Shown in pieces: positions 12,360 to 25,614 of a DNA stretch of 64,000 nucleotides; within the stretch, counting starts at the first letter, position 1; each line of letters begins with the position of its first letter. The stretch spans positions 1,531,290-1,595,289 of the forward strand of contig JACBWW010000051.1 of NCBI GenBank assembly GCA_020086605.1, given 5' to 3'. A program made the translations under genes and the position numbers. A model generated the notes under the pieces. It did not search any database and was not told where the DNA came from. It worked only from the letters and a program-made list of their open reading frames with translations. Source of the DNA: Lanius collurio. Lineage: Eukaryota > Chordata > Aves > Passeriformes > Laniidae.

Positions 12360-15300
12360 ACTTCAAACAATGGAAATGAGCAGAAGAGTAGAAAACAAGG
12401 AAACCTTGCAATATATCTCACAAACCCCCTCTTTTGTGCCCTTTATCATGGTGTTAATAGCCACAGCTTACCTCTATGTGACTGTGAGCTCCAGCCCCGT
12501 CTGAAACCCTCAGCACAGAGTCGCAGGTTTGTCTAAGATAAATTATCTACTGGTATTTTGAAAGCAGCACTTAAAACATTTGTAGTGTGAGGAACAGGCT
12601 CTTCCCTCTTAGAGTGCTTGGTGAGAGCTGAGGAAGTCACAGAACATTGCAGACAGCTCACAAACATGAAAGATTTGTATTGCTCTCCTTCCTTTTAATC
12701 TGCATTCATTTTTGAAGCTACCAGACTGTCTGCATTTGGTTTACTTTGTTTCCCATTAACTTAAGTTTCCTATTTCATGAAGCCCTACTTCCTATTTTAA
12801 CTTCTTTTGGTTGTATTTTTCCTTCTTGCCTGTCCTTCTACCTGCCCTGAATCATCCTCTGTTTTCCAGTGCTTATCATCTTCCTCCTGCTCTGCTGTTG
12901 CAGCGCAGTTACAGAGCCTGCTACCAGCCTGGCAGAGAAGAGGACAGAGGGAATGAGCCAGCCAGGATCCTGGCCATGAAGCGTGTGCCAGTGGTTAAAA
13001 GAAGTCATCCTGGCTTTGGAGCAGGGGCTCCATATCAGTGGCAACTGGCCAGTAGATGACAGTTCAAAATCCAGCAAATGGAGTTTAAAAAGTTGGTTTA
13101 AAGCACTGTGCATCTGTTGATCTCATATCATTCATTTTCGTGTCATGTTTGTGGCTGGCAGTCTTTGGTAGAGGTGAAGAGAATATAATCAGCAAATTAA
13201 GATGTGCCATCTTTAAATGGCACCACAAAAAACATTGGGTCTTTTCCTTCTTCTCTCTCTTTTTAATGGGCATTGGAAGCATTTGACTCACATGAAGAAA
13301 GGTATTAATATGCTAAAGAACACTTGTTTTGTGGAAGAATAACATCTGCAATTTAAGGGATGGTTTTTTGGGGGTTTTTTTCGTCAAATTCCAAAAAATT
13401 TGTACCTCTTTATAAAAGCAGTTTGGTAAGTGCCTGAACCTATTCTTTTTGAACAGCATCAAACACTTAGAATAAGACTCATTAGCTTCTTTTGGCTACG
13501 CCTTTGGCAGCATAAAGTTCTACTAATGCCAGTATTCCTTCACTACTTTTTCGATGGGGATGTTTCCTTTAGTCCAAGTAATGGAATTACATGGAAGTAA
13601 TAGTGCAGAGCAGTGAGAAGAATCAGTCCAAGACACTTAATTTGACTTGAGCCAAGCACAGACATTTTTCTGCCTTTTGGAGCTTTGTATGAATTTGTGA
13701 GCAATAATTTAATCCTTACTTTTAAAAATGCTATGCCACTACTTTGTACAGATTTAATATATATGAGATATATATCAAGGAAAAAATTGTATTAGACAAG
13801 CACAACTCTCCAATTCTCAACACTTAACATAAATAATTGCTGTACTATGAAGATTTAAATGGGGATTGCCACTTTTATAATTAATACTTTTTTGTTTCAT
13901 CCTCCTTACTAATTGAAAATGGGCTTTCAATGCAGAATGCTTTGAAATTGTGTGAAGAGATGGAATTGGAAATGAACTTAATTAACTGCAAACTGTCCAA
14001 ATCAATCAGTGTTTCACAGTGCCTTTGTAATATACAGAGTTCATAATTTACTTGAGACTTGCCATAATACATATGCCATAATTGCAAAGTAATCATGCTG
14101 AGAGTGTCCAAAATTTAGTGTTGTGCTTTGATGCTCTATTGGAATGAAATGTCTATGCTTTCACACACCAAAATGGATTGGGGGCAAAAGGGTATATTTT
14201 TCCATTAACCAAACAGAGAACTTCTATGAATTAGGGCATTTCTTCAAGTGTGGCAGGGATTTCAGGTGTTAATAGTTGGAAAAACTCCTTTGAATTCAAT
14301 GTCCAAGCAGTCCAGCATTTCAAATGGTAGTGTTCTTGCTACACTATCCATAAGTTTTCAGCATGAAAACTGTATGTTTTTATAAGAAGATCATGGAAAA
14401 TAAATCTCATGGACAAACACTTGGCAAAATTTCTGTAAGTTTTCAGAAAGGTTTTGCAAGTAAAGTTCTGCAGACTCATGGTTTTTGAAAATCTCTGCCT
14501 GTTATTTTCTATTGGGATTAAGGTTTGTCTACAACTTTACAGATTTTTTTTTTTTTGTACACAAATTTAGTAACTCTTTACAAAAATAGGACAGTGCTTA
14601 GGTTTGCCTTTGTACCTTGTGAATACCTTGGTTCTGCCTGTACAGTCACTTGCTTATGCTTTCTGTGCTTCTCCTAGAAACTTTGGACTTCTTTGTGCCT
14701 GTGTTGCTCAGATTATTGACTTGGTCATGTAGCCCGAGGTAGTTATACCTGACTTTCCCTATCAAAACATACTTGATTTGAGCAGTTTTGCAGCTTGAAA
14801 ATTCTTCTTTGTGTTGTTCCCCAACATTTCAATCACCATTTTCTGCCCTTATTTTTCTCTGGCCTTTAAATCTCTGATTTCCATTAAACAAACCTTTTGT
14901 ATTGGGGATTCTATGAATTCCAAAATTGTATGTCTGACTCAAGTCTCAAAACCTCATTGCCTCCAAAGATTTTATTTTAATTCCTCATCTTAAACGGAGA
15001 TCTTCTAGAAATGTGATTACCAAACTTCTGATGGGCTGGAAAAATATATTTATTCTGAATGCTCCAGGATCCTAATCCTCAGAAATCCTTTTGACTGTGC
15101 CACAGCTGTTAATGATAGTCTCTGGCCATAGGATACAGGACTACCAGGAGTCTGGGACAGTGCTGAGTTCTGGCCTTTCTGAATCAGACAATTTCCAGTT
15201 TGCATGTGATTTATTTTTTTTATTCCTGACACTGATGGTGTAACCTGATTACTCTGATGTGGTAGATCTGCTGTTTGGCTGGTATGAAACCTCCCCTGTC

Positions 15301-18300
15301 CTTCTCAAAGAGAACTTGTGAAAATGGACCTATAGTATATTTATTATAGATACTTTATATGTTATATAAGTAAAATAATGCAAATTTGCAGAAGTGGGAG
15401 ATGATGCTCATTAGTGATAGCTGTCCAGGATACCAGGTACTGCCACATCCTTGTCACACCTAAAGCCATTTTTATTAAGGTCAGCTGCTAATGCCTGGGC
15501 CTTTTCATATGTTGTGGATGAAAAGGTATGTTATGCTGACACTGTGGAATTTTTAAGTGATTCTTGTGTTTATTATTTGAGATTCAGGACTGCTAACTTA
15601 ATTGAAAAGATTTTTGCCTGATTAATTTTATGGACCATGTTAAAAAGCTTTTGATTTTTTTGGCTAGTTTAAAATAATCAGAATATAGTGCTTTGTCCTT
15701 GTCATTTAGGGAACAGAGGGTGCTGTTTTATTCACTTGTTTAGATTGCTTGCTCTCTTTGGTATTATAAGAGAACCTTCTGGTAATGACATTGGCCTTCT
15801 TGAATGTATTCTATTAACAGGACTTTATGAAAACAGAGAAAAAGTATGAATAATGTACTCAGACTTGCTGACTGTTTGGAGGAAATAAATGCTTTCTGAA
15901 CTATGGAACAATAATACAAGAAAATAAACTTGTGCTGCTATAAAAAAAATGGTAATTGCAAGACTAAAATTTATCTTTTCCTGTACCAGGAGAACTATTA
16001 AGCCTCTTATTTGCCCTTCCCAAGTTGTCTTTTGTATGTCCACTCTTGGAGCAGATATCTAAATGAACAAGTTGGTTTCTGTAGCACCCCTCCTTACTCA
16101 GGGTTCATATGGAAAGTTAGCCAGTGCTTTTTAAGGTTGCTTACCCTGAAATCTGCTCCCTGGAGTGTCTCCTTCCCTCTCTCCTACTTTTGTTCCCTCA
16201 TTTGCCCCCCATTGATTTCTCTCTCCAAAGGGAGGCTGCCAGGCTTGCTGAGGGCGTGATGCATCAGTGTGAATGCAGGCAGATGCAGATGTCAGGAGTC
16301 CCACCTGAGCGAAATTCCTGCTGTGTGACACAGCATTCCCTGTCAAGGGTGGGAAAAGATCCAGGAGAAGGCTAAGAAGCTAATGAAGTGAAGCCTGTTT
16401 GATTAATAGCTAGAGACCAGACTGATGCCCTGACTGAGGCCCCAGACAAGGACAGGCCAGTCAATCACATCTTTTATTTCCACAGAAACTCAGCCTTCAT
16501 GGACAGCAAATGGAAACGAGGCACTTTTCCCCTCCCTTCCTCTAACACCTCTCCAAAAGTTATGCTTTTTGCTGTGTCCATGTCCTCTACATCTTTACAT
16601 GGGCAATATATAGTTCACTTCTTATCCCTTCTTTTTTACAGCAGAAAGTCCCCCAGGATGCTATTCTTGGGATGAAGCTTTTTCTTGCCTTCTTAAATAT
16701 CTGCATTTTTTTCCTGGGATCACAGGGGAGGAAATGCCTTCTGCAAATACTCCAAAGATATTCCATAGAACTTGTTGCTTATTCCATGGGCTGACAAGAG
16801 TGATTTGTACCTCTGTAGGAGATGTGCCTGACATTTTTTCCTTGAAGTCTGTGGTAAGGAAGGTTTTGATGTTTGGTCAACTGTTGGGTACTGCCCCTTT
16901 AGAGATGGGGTGTAGAGCTGGGCATTGGTTGAACTCCAGTTGGTGTTTCCTCCTGTCAATGAGAGCTCTTTGCAGTGCTCTGGGCATGCTAAGCTGGCCT
17001 TGAAAACACCCAGTTGAACAAGCTCTTTTTCAAGTAGTATAACAGATGAGCACTTCTCTTAATCCAGCCAAAGTCATTATGCTTGGGCCATTCCCTCCAG
17101 ACGTTCACCAAAATGTGCCTGTATCTCTTTTGCCAACTACCCGTATGTCAGGTTTCTTTAGCTTGGCCCAGCAGGGATTAGCTGGCAGGATGGAGTCAGC
17201 AGGAACTAGACTGTCTGGAGCAGTGTGCAAGGAAAATGAGAAGTTAAATATCCAATAAGTGGGATATAAAATGGTGTCCAGAGAGCAGAGGTCAAAGGAG
17301 CCAGCAGGCACAGAGAAGGGATCGTGTGGCTGCCAAAAGAGAGCTGACTGTTCAAGGTGTGTAATTCATATTTATGTAGAAATCACTATGCAAGCTGTCT
17401 GGACAGGGAGGCCAGTGACAGCTGAGCAGACACATACCTGGGACTGAGCCCAGCCTGCAAGCTCAGGGAAGTTTCCCGGGAAGCAAGTACCGGCCACTTT
17501 TTTGGAAGGATTATAAGGTGGCACTTACTGCAATAGGGACAACAAGCTGTCTGGTTATTAAGAACTGCCACCTGTCTTCAAGTGTAGCACTGCTGCCATC
17601 ACAAATAGAGAAACTTTGCCCCTGATACCAATAAGCCTGAAAACATGAATATTTGGAATATTTAGTGTCCCTGTTTACCATAGCGCTGAGCTAAGTGCTT
17701 GGACAGGTGAGTGTTCCCTCTGACACTCAGTGCAGTCAGTAAACAGACATTTTGATGAACAGGCAACTGAGCACTGCTGTGCATGGGCAAGTCACTATTG
17801 ATTTAAGTAATCTCATGCCCATAAAGGATTTTTTCATCACTTGCTAAGAAACAAGAAGCAGCAGATAAAGATGAGTTTCATCAGAAGGAGGTTATTGCTG
17901 GAAATCCTTTTGCCTTTGAGGCTAATGTGTGAAAAAACAGACAAGTCTGCCTAAACAGAATAAAACAGAAAGCCAGATAATACCCATAAAGCTTCCAGAT
18001 GCTGCCTTTTAGTCCTTAGAGCCCCAGAAACAGATGAAGGGCAATTCAATTGCCCTAAATGATACTCCACTGAATACATGCTTTATTTCAAAAAGCCAGC
18101 TGCTCTAAATGCCATTGACAAACAGAAGGTAATGTACTAGTGCCAGTGTCCATGTAAAACTGTACACCATTTTAGGCATTTTGTGGCTTGTAAGCATCAA
18201 ATAGTTCACCTTGATACACAAAGGAAAAGCTAACAGGGCACAACAGTGATATGGAATACTTTCTTTAGATTTATTTTTAATTCCAGATTTGTTGTTGTGA

Positions 18301-18427
18301 TACAACTGCAAAGAATAGTAATAATTATGTGATTATTTATTTATCTTTTTAATAACCAAAGCTATGCAAAAGTATGATTCTTTGAGATTAAAAGAGAAGT
18401 TTCTGCAAAATCTTACATCATGTTTAC
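12360..18427. other. Unique non-coding DNA
   Basis: No gene or transposon is recognised. The region is mostly AT-rich, with an alternating AT patch near 13757-13777 (TATATGAGATATATATC). One open segment behind a good splice-acceptor-like sequence (12904-13059) is listed separately. The stretch at 17040-17560 is somewhat GC-richer, but I cannot assign it to a repeat family. Confidence 0.55.
12904..13059 (+). other. Weak candidate exon: open segment after a strong acceptor-like site
   Basis: A pyrimidine-rich run (12880-12900) ends in TTGCAG at 12898-12903. An open frame then continues for 51 codons to a TGA at 13057-13059. The peptide is basic and polar (it begins RSYRACYQPGREEDR) and belongs to no family I know. 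No donor site or partner exon could be linked. Chance is the most likely explanation; a 3'-terminal exon of a lineage-specific transcript is the alternative. Confidence 0.12.
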
Positions 18428-18960
18428 AGTCAGCACTGGTGAGGCCATGCCTCGAGTACTGACCAGTTCTGGGCCATTTGTTTCAACAAAGGCATTGAGG
18501 TGCTGGAGGATGTGCAGAGAAGGGCAATAAAGCTGAAGGGTGTAGAGGGTAAAGCCATGTGAGCAGTGGCTGAAGGAGCTGGGGGTCTTTAGGCTGGGGA
18601 AGAAGGATGCTCAGGAGAGACCTTATCACTCTCTGCAACTCCTTGAGATGGAGTGAGATGGGGTCAGCCTCTTCTGCCAGGCAGCCAGTGACAGGACAAG
18701 GAGACATCGTCGTACGATGTGCCAGGGAGGATTAGGCTGGATATCAGGAAGTATTTCTTCACTGAAAAGGGGGATCAGGCCCTGGAAGGGGCTGCCCAGG
18801 GAGGTGGTGGAGTCACCATCTTTGACAGTGATCAAGAAATGACTGTTTGGCATTTGATGCTGTGGTTTAGTTGACAAGGTTAAATGTTGGGGTAGGGGAT
18901 CTTGGAGGTCTTTCCATGATTTGGAGGAGGATACATGGAGGTTTTAATGATTCTATGTGT
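18428..18960 (+). mobile_element. CR1 LINE fragment, 5'-truncated, sense orientation
   Basis: The segment follows the 3' part of avian CR1 closely. It begins CAGCACTGGTGAGGCC, then has the AGAAGGGCAA block, the GGAGACCTTATC block, GGCTGGATATCAGGAAG, GGGCTGCCCAGGGAGG and GTGGAGTCACCATC. It ends in TTGACAAGG and the terminal GATTCTATG at 18949-18957. CR1 copies are typically 5'-truncated and have a short octamer-type 3' end in place of poly(A), which is what is seen. The copy covers the end of the reverse-transcriptase ORF plus the 3' UTR. It is broken by many substitutions and small indels and cannot encode protein. This is the clearest evidence that the DNA is avian. Confidence 0.93.
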
Positions 18961-21954
18961 CATGCTAGCTGATATCCTGGGGGTATTTCTTCAGGGAAAA
19001 TATCTGCAAGGTGCAGCAGTGTAGTTGTGAATGGGTTTGTATTCCTTGCTGTGTTGTAAGCACACATTCATGTGGGAATATGGATATAAGTTTGAATGCA
19101 AGTTTAAAAGGAAAAGTTGTCACTGCATTTTAGGAGATTAATATTTTACATAAACTGAATTTGCAGTTGGTATGCAGAGCTCACAAAGAACCAATAATGA
19201 GGAAAAAGCAACCACTTCACAGAGATGAGTTTCTTTAAATCCATTGCTAAGGAAGTGCTGCAGATGAGAGTTTTGGTCTCTTCTTTGGGTCAGTAATATT
19301 ATCTAAGCAGGCAGGGCTGAAGCCTCTGCTACTGCAGAAGTGGTGGGAATCTTTTGCTTGGCAAAGGGTGTTGGTTTGGGTGAATTTCTGCTGTCCCATG
19401 GACTGTAGAATTGAACAAAGTCCCTCAATCTCGCCAAGGCAACTCCACTCTGGAAGCTGTGAGGTACTGGCAAAATGTGTTGTGAGACAGTAATAGCAGG
19501 AAAGGGATTTTAGATGTTAAGTAGGTGCTGTATAAGAAAATAAACTCACATCACTGAATTTCATCTTAAATTTCTCTTGCAGCTTACTGCCATTCTCTTT
19601 GAGAAGGCTTTACACACTCAACTGGATCTCATAAGAACTGTGATAGAATTAGCTAAGAAGCTTGTTTTCATTATTTCACATTATTTCACTCATTTTACTT
19701 TATCACTTCATTATCTCAGTAATTGTTCTCCACTTCATTTAAACTAATCAACTGTTTGTTATGGTCATTCTTAGTTTAGTTTTCTCTTAGGAATCCCTTG
19801 GTTCCTTAAGATACTGGATTGAGCTAAATATCTGGAATAGCAAGAATGAAGGGAGAAGGAGAATTGAGACACTGAGTATTCTTTGTGCTGCTCTTGGACA
19901 TTTATGATCTGTAACTTCCACTGAAATTAGGTGCACTATGGAACTGAACTGCTCAGAGTGAATGACTGTGGCAAGGGCAGAGAGAGCATCTCAGACCCTC
20001 TCACCTAAAAACCCAGAGTGTAGGATGCTGTTGACTGTTAGGATAGGTAGAATATAAATGTGAGCACTGTTGCATCCCTTTATCTTTAAAATAGCGTGGG
20101 TTTGACTACACTGATTTTACAAGTAGTATATTTTATCATTTATTTGGGAGTCCAACATTACTGTATGTACAATTTTTGAAAGTGAAAATACAGAGAGCTT
20201 CAGTTCTCTATAAGCAATTTTCAGTAAATCAGTACATCCTCTGAGTATGACAAAACAGTTAAACTGTTGTTTCAAATTCTAGATCACACTGTTTTCATCA
20301 CTCTCTAATCTCATATTCTCCTTTAAATTATAAATTGCCCAAGTGGCTTGGACTAAGCCAAGGGAACTTTTGGGATGTATTTAACACAGTTTTATTAGCT
20401 TTACTGGAGGCTCAGGATATGATTTGGTGTGTTGGAGACATATCTGTATTCAGTAATGCCTCCCTCAGGATTCATTCTCTTTTAATGAACAGTGAGGGAT
20501 GGTGGCAGTGTGTGATGTACGTTTTAGCATGGCTGATGAGTTTCTGCAGTTAAAAAGTATGTCATTGTTATTTACTCTGTGTTATTTACACTGCAAGCCT
20601 CTTGGAGTCCCCAGCCCCACTGCACTAAGCAATGTAGAAGTACAGATAGTACCTGTATTTTTTAGCTGATTTTCCTGAGAATTAGAGGCAAAGGTAAGAC
20701 TTGAAAGAAGTGTGAGTCAGACTTCTTCCTCCTCCTCAGGTGGAGTTAGTGTTCTGGGGCATGGCATTGGCTGATACACGATTGAAGGTGGTGTGTTTAG
20801 TTCAGGGGTTCTTGTCATTCTAAGAATTGTAACATTAATAGGCTCTTTGCTGACTTTGTCCTCATGATCCCATTTTGCTGTTTGGCAAAGGAAAGGGGGC
20901 TACTAAGTAAATTCAATATTCATTAAATTCACTAAATCAAGCCTCAGGAAACAAGACTACATGATGAAGGGACAGTCTCTAGAACAGAGTTGATCTAAGC
21001 TCTGCAAGGCTGGTTTTATTTAATAGTAAATTAAGATTTGAATGTTAGGAATGGAAGCTTGGTCTACTTGATACAACACCTATTAGTAATGTACTTTTGT
21101 GTAGCCAAAATCAGTCAGTTTAGTAAATTCTGAAGTGCATTTGTTAAGAAATTAAGAAGGGCTTTTTGTAACAAAAATGCTTTCCAAGGACATACATGAT
21201 TTTATAAACATTCTGAGTTTTCCACCACTGTCGTAATGAGAAACACTGAAAGGCAAAGACCCATTAAAACATCCTAAAATGGTCTTAATGCCAAAATGAG
21301 CCATCTTCCTTAAACATGCTGAATGTAATTCAGGAAAGAACAGATACCTCCGAGGAATATGAATGCATCACCATAGTGCTTTTTTTTTAAAAAAAAAAAA
21401 AAAAAGTTAGTGGGATGGAATAGCATTTTATGTGCTTGACAGAGTAATTATGTGTATTTAAGTAGATGCATAGGTTTTGTCTACGGTGGTAAAATTTTTA
21501 GGTCTTTGTAAGTAATGATCCAAATTAATCAGTTGCTGTGGCTCAGTATTCCTGAATATAGATTATCTTCAGGAACTGTAATGAATGAACTCCATATAAG
21601 ACAGGGTTTCACTAAAGCATTTTCTGATGTTTTTAGTTTTGTGTTGCTTCTTTTAATTGACTCTAAGGCAAAATTTAGCTTGAAATGAATTATTTCTAAG
21701 TCATATAATATTTGGACTAAAATGCTATGGAATGTTGAAGCAAAACACCTTTATGGGGCTCTGCTTTACAGCATTGAAACCCACTAAGATTAGCAGCTAT
21801 GAAAAATTGTTATTGAAGAGCTTGACTTGGTGACTACTATAAATTTTATGTAAAAATCTTAAAAACTGTATGTATTTCTTGCTCTCAATAGGTACAGAGG
21901 GGACTTCATATCGAAATGTTCATGTAAACTGAGAGTCTTTCCTTGATGGATTCA
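18961..21954. other. Unique AT-rich non-coding DNA
   Basis: No gene is recognised. A ten-base unit CATTATTTCA is exactly duplicated at 19669-19688. A T9/A17 homopolymer pair at 21380-21405 is listed separately. Confidence 0.6.
21380..21405. repeat. T9-A17 homopolymer pair
   Basis: Nine T are directly followed by seventeen A. The two runs can pair, and the site is likely to be length-variable and error-prone in sequencing. Confidence 0.85.
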
Positions 21955-22339
21955 TGTGGTGGGCGATAAGCTAGGACTGAGCTGCAGACCGTGGGACACG
22001 CCTGCAGAATGCCATGGCAGCACAGAGAAGCTTGTCTGCGCCTGACCCTGGGGGGAGGAGATGCCAGCCGGCAGAGCCCTGCGGACAGGAGCCTGCCGGA
22101 GCCTGCTGGGTGGGTGGGCAGTGCATGATCAGCCCCAGACAGGGACAGTGGGAAAGTGTGCTGCTGATGTGGCAATGTGTGATAGGTCGACTACTGAAAA
22201 ATACCAATAAGGAAATACTGTGTCTTGAAGGAGTGTATAAAACCAGCTTGTTTCTCTCAATTATAAAACCAGCTTGTTTCTCTCAATAAGTGTCTCAGAT
22301 TCCCTGTCGGTCTCAGTCCTTGCCTCAGTCATTACATCA
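21955..22339 (+). mobile_element. Solo ERV LTR, 385 bp, with 6-bp target duplication (ERVK-like)
   Basis: The element starts TGTGGTGGGCG and ends CATTACATCA. It is flanked by identical hexamers GATTCA at 21949-21954 and 22340-22345. A 6-bp duplication is typical of class II (ERVK, betaretrovirus-like) integration. The interior is GC-rich with several CpG, unlike its surroundings. A TATA box (TATAAAA) occurs twice, at 22236 and 22262, because a 26-bp segment is exactly duplicated. AATAAG just after the second copy might be a weak polyadenylation signal. There is no internal retroviral sequence, so it is a solo LTR. Confidence 0.85.
22236..22287 (+). repeat. Exact 26-bp tandem duplication carrying the LTR TATA box
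   Basis: Positions 22236-22261 and 22262-22287 are identical over 26 bases. Each unit starts TATAAAACCAGC and ends TTTCTCTCAAT. The duplication puts two TATA boxes 26 bp apart in the LTR core promoter. Absence of any difference between units suggests a recent slippage event or a young family trait. Confidence 0.95.
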
Positions 22340-24275
22340 GATTCAATCCCAAACTTTCTAAGATTAACCACACAGAAAAAGTTAAAAGTGACTTAGCTAC
22401 GTCCTCTGCCCTTTCAGTGGAGGCATGCTGTGCCATGGAGACATAAAACCCCAACTGCTAAATTACTGTAGTGCTTTTAATGCATTCTGCATTTATTAAT
22501 AGGAACTGCTATCATAAGGAGACACATTAAAACCCTACTTTTGCATCAATCTCTCCCTTTTTTTAAATATTTTCTGAACTCTGTATTTAAAACTTTACTA
22601 TGTCAAATTTTCCTGTTGTGTTTTTAATAATATTCTAATTAATTGAAACTTATCTGAAACCTAATCTTTTCCTACTGTGCTGTAAGAATTAGCCCAATTT
22701 CCTAAACAGAACTAGTGTTCTCATTGTTTGTTCTACATGTAACAAAATGGACTGTGTAAAATTCTAGAACAAGTGTGTGAGCATATACTTTAATGCTACA
22801 GACCTTAAAGACTCTTAGAAGCAGAGTTTAGAAAGTGATTCTTGTTGTGACCAGCTAAATTTATTGTCTCTTTGGTAAAGTGTGACTTGCCATGCTCTGT
22901 GCTGGAGTGAGAGACGAGCTTCAGTTAGTGCTGAAGCATGCCACCATGTGATGGGACTGACACCTGCTGTGTGGTTGTCCTCCTCTGCCTTCTCCTGAGG
23001 AAGGAAGCACAAGCACATTGGGGGAATGCAAGAGCAGCACACAGAGCAGCCCTTCCTGCAGAACAGATGTGTTGCAGCATCCTGTGGTAGCTGTAACTTT
23101 CCTAAGCCCTTGCAGATGCTTTCCTGGGCCAGCACAATACTGTAATTGAAGGGAGAGAGAGTGCACACCTTTGTCCAGGTGGGAATCCTCTAGCCTGATG
23201 TGTGATAGGGATATTTATTTCTGTGGAGATCTTAGAGAAAGCAAGTGTTCCATGATCTTTCCTAGAGGTGTGAACTGAATTCTCCAGTAGCTGATTCCAT
23301 TGCTGTTGTGGCTGGTAGCTGATCTGGAATCATAGCTTGTTGTTTTGTTAGGCTTAACTCTGTGTAGTACCTACTATTTCTTCTTTGCTGTAGGTGAAAA
23401 GACAGATAATCCCTGCAATTAAAATAGTGTGTGTATCATCTTCGAAAAGGCCAAAGAGAGAAAAAGGAGGAAAGAATAAAACCCCAAAAAACAAACAAAA
23501 CCACCACCAAAAACTCCCATGAAAATATACACAGATACAGGTACAGGAAGGTGACTACCCATGGGTCAGAGTGGAGTGAAAAGGTCAGGAATTGATTGAT
23601 GCTTGTGAGCTCAGTGGCTGTTATCTGTGCCTCTGTTCATTGATGAATTGCATAGAAGACAGGCTTTCTCAGTTGTTACTCTGAAGATCTGTGAACTTCT
23701 TCTATAATAACCCTGCTATCTTTATCCTTTCTCTATAGTCCTCTGTTCCCAGAGATCTGCAGTACTTACTCTGTGTGCCTGTACTTTCTCATTTCACTGA
23801 TAAACTGATATCCTTTCAAGGATAAACTAGACTATTTCCTTGATAACATTTTTCTTGGAACACAGCAGGTATTTTCTGTACCTTCAAGGTTTAAATTAAT
23901 TGATGTACATCTTTAACTATGACTCTTAAAATAGTTGTAACTTGCATATTACAGCCAAAACCTCAATGCAAAGGTTTATTGATGTTTGATGTTACTTGCT
24001 TTTTAAAAATGCAAGAAAGAAATTGGCATTTCTTATCTTTTTACTGTACACTTCCAGATAAGTGGAAACAGTTTTATCTTTGTTTCCTGTAACAAGGTAT
24101 TGGATTCTGGCAAAAGGGATAATTCTAGAAGCTTAAGCATCCTTTTCCAGCAAACTCTTTTTTTGGTATAGCAGAATTTTTTGTTTTTAATGAAAACAAT
24201 GCCCACTTAAAAAAAAAAAAAGGAAAAAATTTAAATAAGACAGGTAGGAATGCAAGCTCATGTATACAGCCACAT

Positions 24276-24291
24276 ATATACACGTGTATAT
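24276..24291. repeat. 16-base perfect palindrome centred on CACGTG
   Basis: ATATACACGTGTATAT is self-complementary over all 16 bases, with an E-box (CACGTG) at its centre. It sits in an AT-rich, otherwise featureless area. Confidence 0.9.
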
Positions 24292-25614
24292 CAATGTACT
24301 TAAAGCCAACACTGACTATAGGGAGCTCATTTGCATTCACTTGACTGTGTCCTCAGACTTTTGGACTGTGAGTAATAAAATGCACCTGTGCTATGCAGAA
24401 CACAGAGATTAATGCAGACAGTGTCCTGATAATTTGCTTGTCCCACTGAACATTTTGAAGATGTCTCTTTCAGTGTCAGGAATTGACTCCAGTACTCACA
24501 ACCTCCCAGCTGGCATGTCAAAGACACTCACCTGGCACTTATGCTATTACACCACCAATACAATACACTTATTGTCCTACAAAAGCTCAGCCCTCATCTT
24601 CATTATCAATACCATTATTTTTTCTTTAGTTAAGATATTGATTCCTTTAACACTGCAGAGTGGAAGAAATAAACTTCTTGCAGATCAATAGCATAGCATT
24701 CTTTCCTCAGAAAGTCCTGGAAAAAAGCAGTTTTAAATTGCTTATCTTACTGACTTAATGGCTAAGTAGAAAGAGCAGAAACCTCTGTCTTTATTTTTTA
24801 CTTACTTATTTGTTTTAATTGTCATCTGAATTTGGGCTGCCTATTTACCATTTAAGCTACCTTAAAATCATCCAATAAGCATCAGTTTGGCCATTAAGGT
24901 CTTGCTGCTATAATTTTTTTCTGTGTTGTGTTGACATTACATTCCAGTAGTTAAAAAAACGTCAGAACACCCCAGGTTCACAGGTCAAATTAATTTGAAA
25001 GTTGGATGGAGCACTGACTGCTATTAATGGAAAATTGATCCTGAGAGATAAAGCTCATTACCTAGGAATGCATAACTGGAGTATTACCTCAGCATAGGTC
25101 TCTCTGTCCTCTATAGGAGTAAAGTTACCAAATGCACAAGAATTTTTATTTATATATTTTCTCTTGGAGGACTTTTAGAGGAGATTGCAGATGACTTGTA
25201 TGCAAACTGTTAAAGGATCTCTTCAGTGTTTGAAGTAGCAAAAGCAAGTCCATCCAGAATTTTCTCTAAATATGAACTGACTGAATAAACTCTGAAGTAA
25301 AGACTGAGTAAACAGCCAGTATGGGGCCTCACTGGTGTGTAACTGCTACTCCTCTGGAGAGCAGATATCTTCTAGAAGAATTGGCATGACTTTTAGCACG
25401 GGGCATCACTTTGAAATCTCAGGGTAACTACATAGTTCTGAGGTTTAAAATTGTGTGAGAAAGCTGTTTTCTGCTGTGCTTCTCTGTCAGCATTTCTGCT
25501 GGGTATGATTTTATGTATGTATCTTAACCTCATCCCAGATGCAATTGAAAAGTCCTTTTGTGTTGGGCCTGTCACTCAGACCACATGTCATTGAATGCTA
25601 TTACCTCTACAGGT

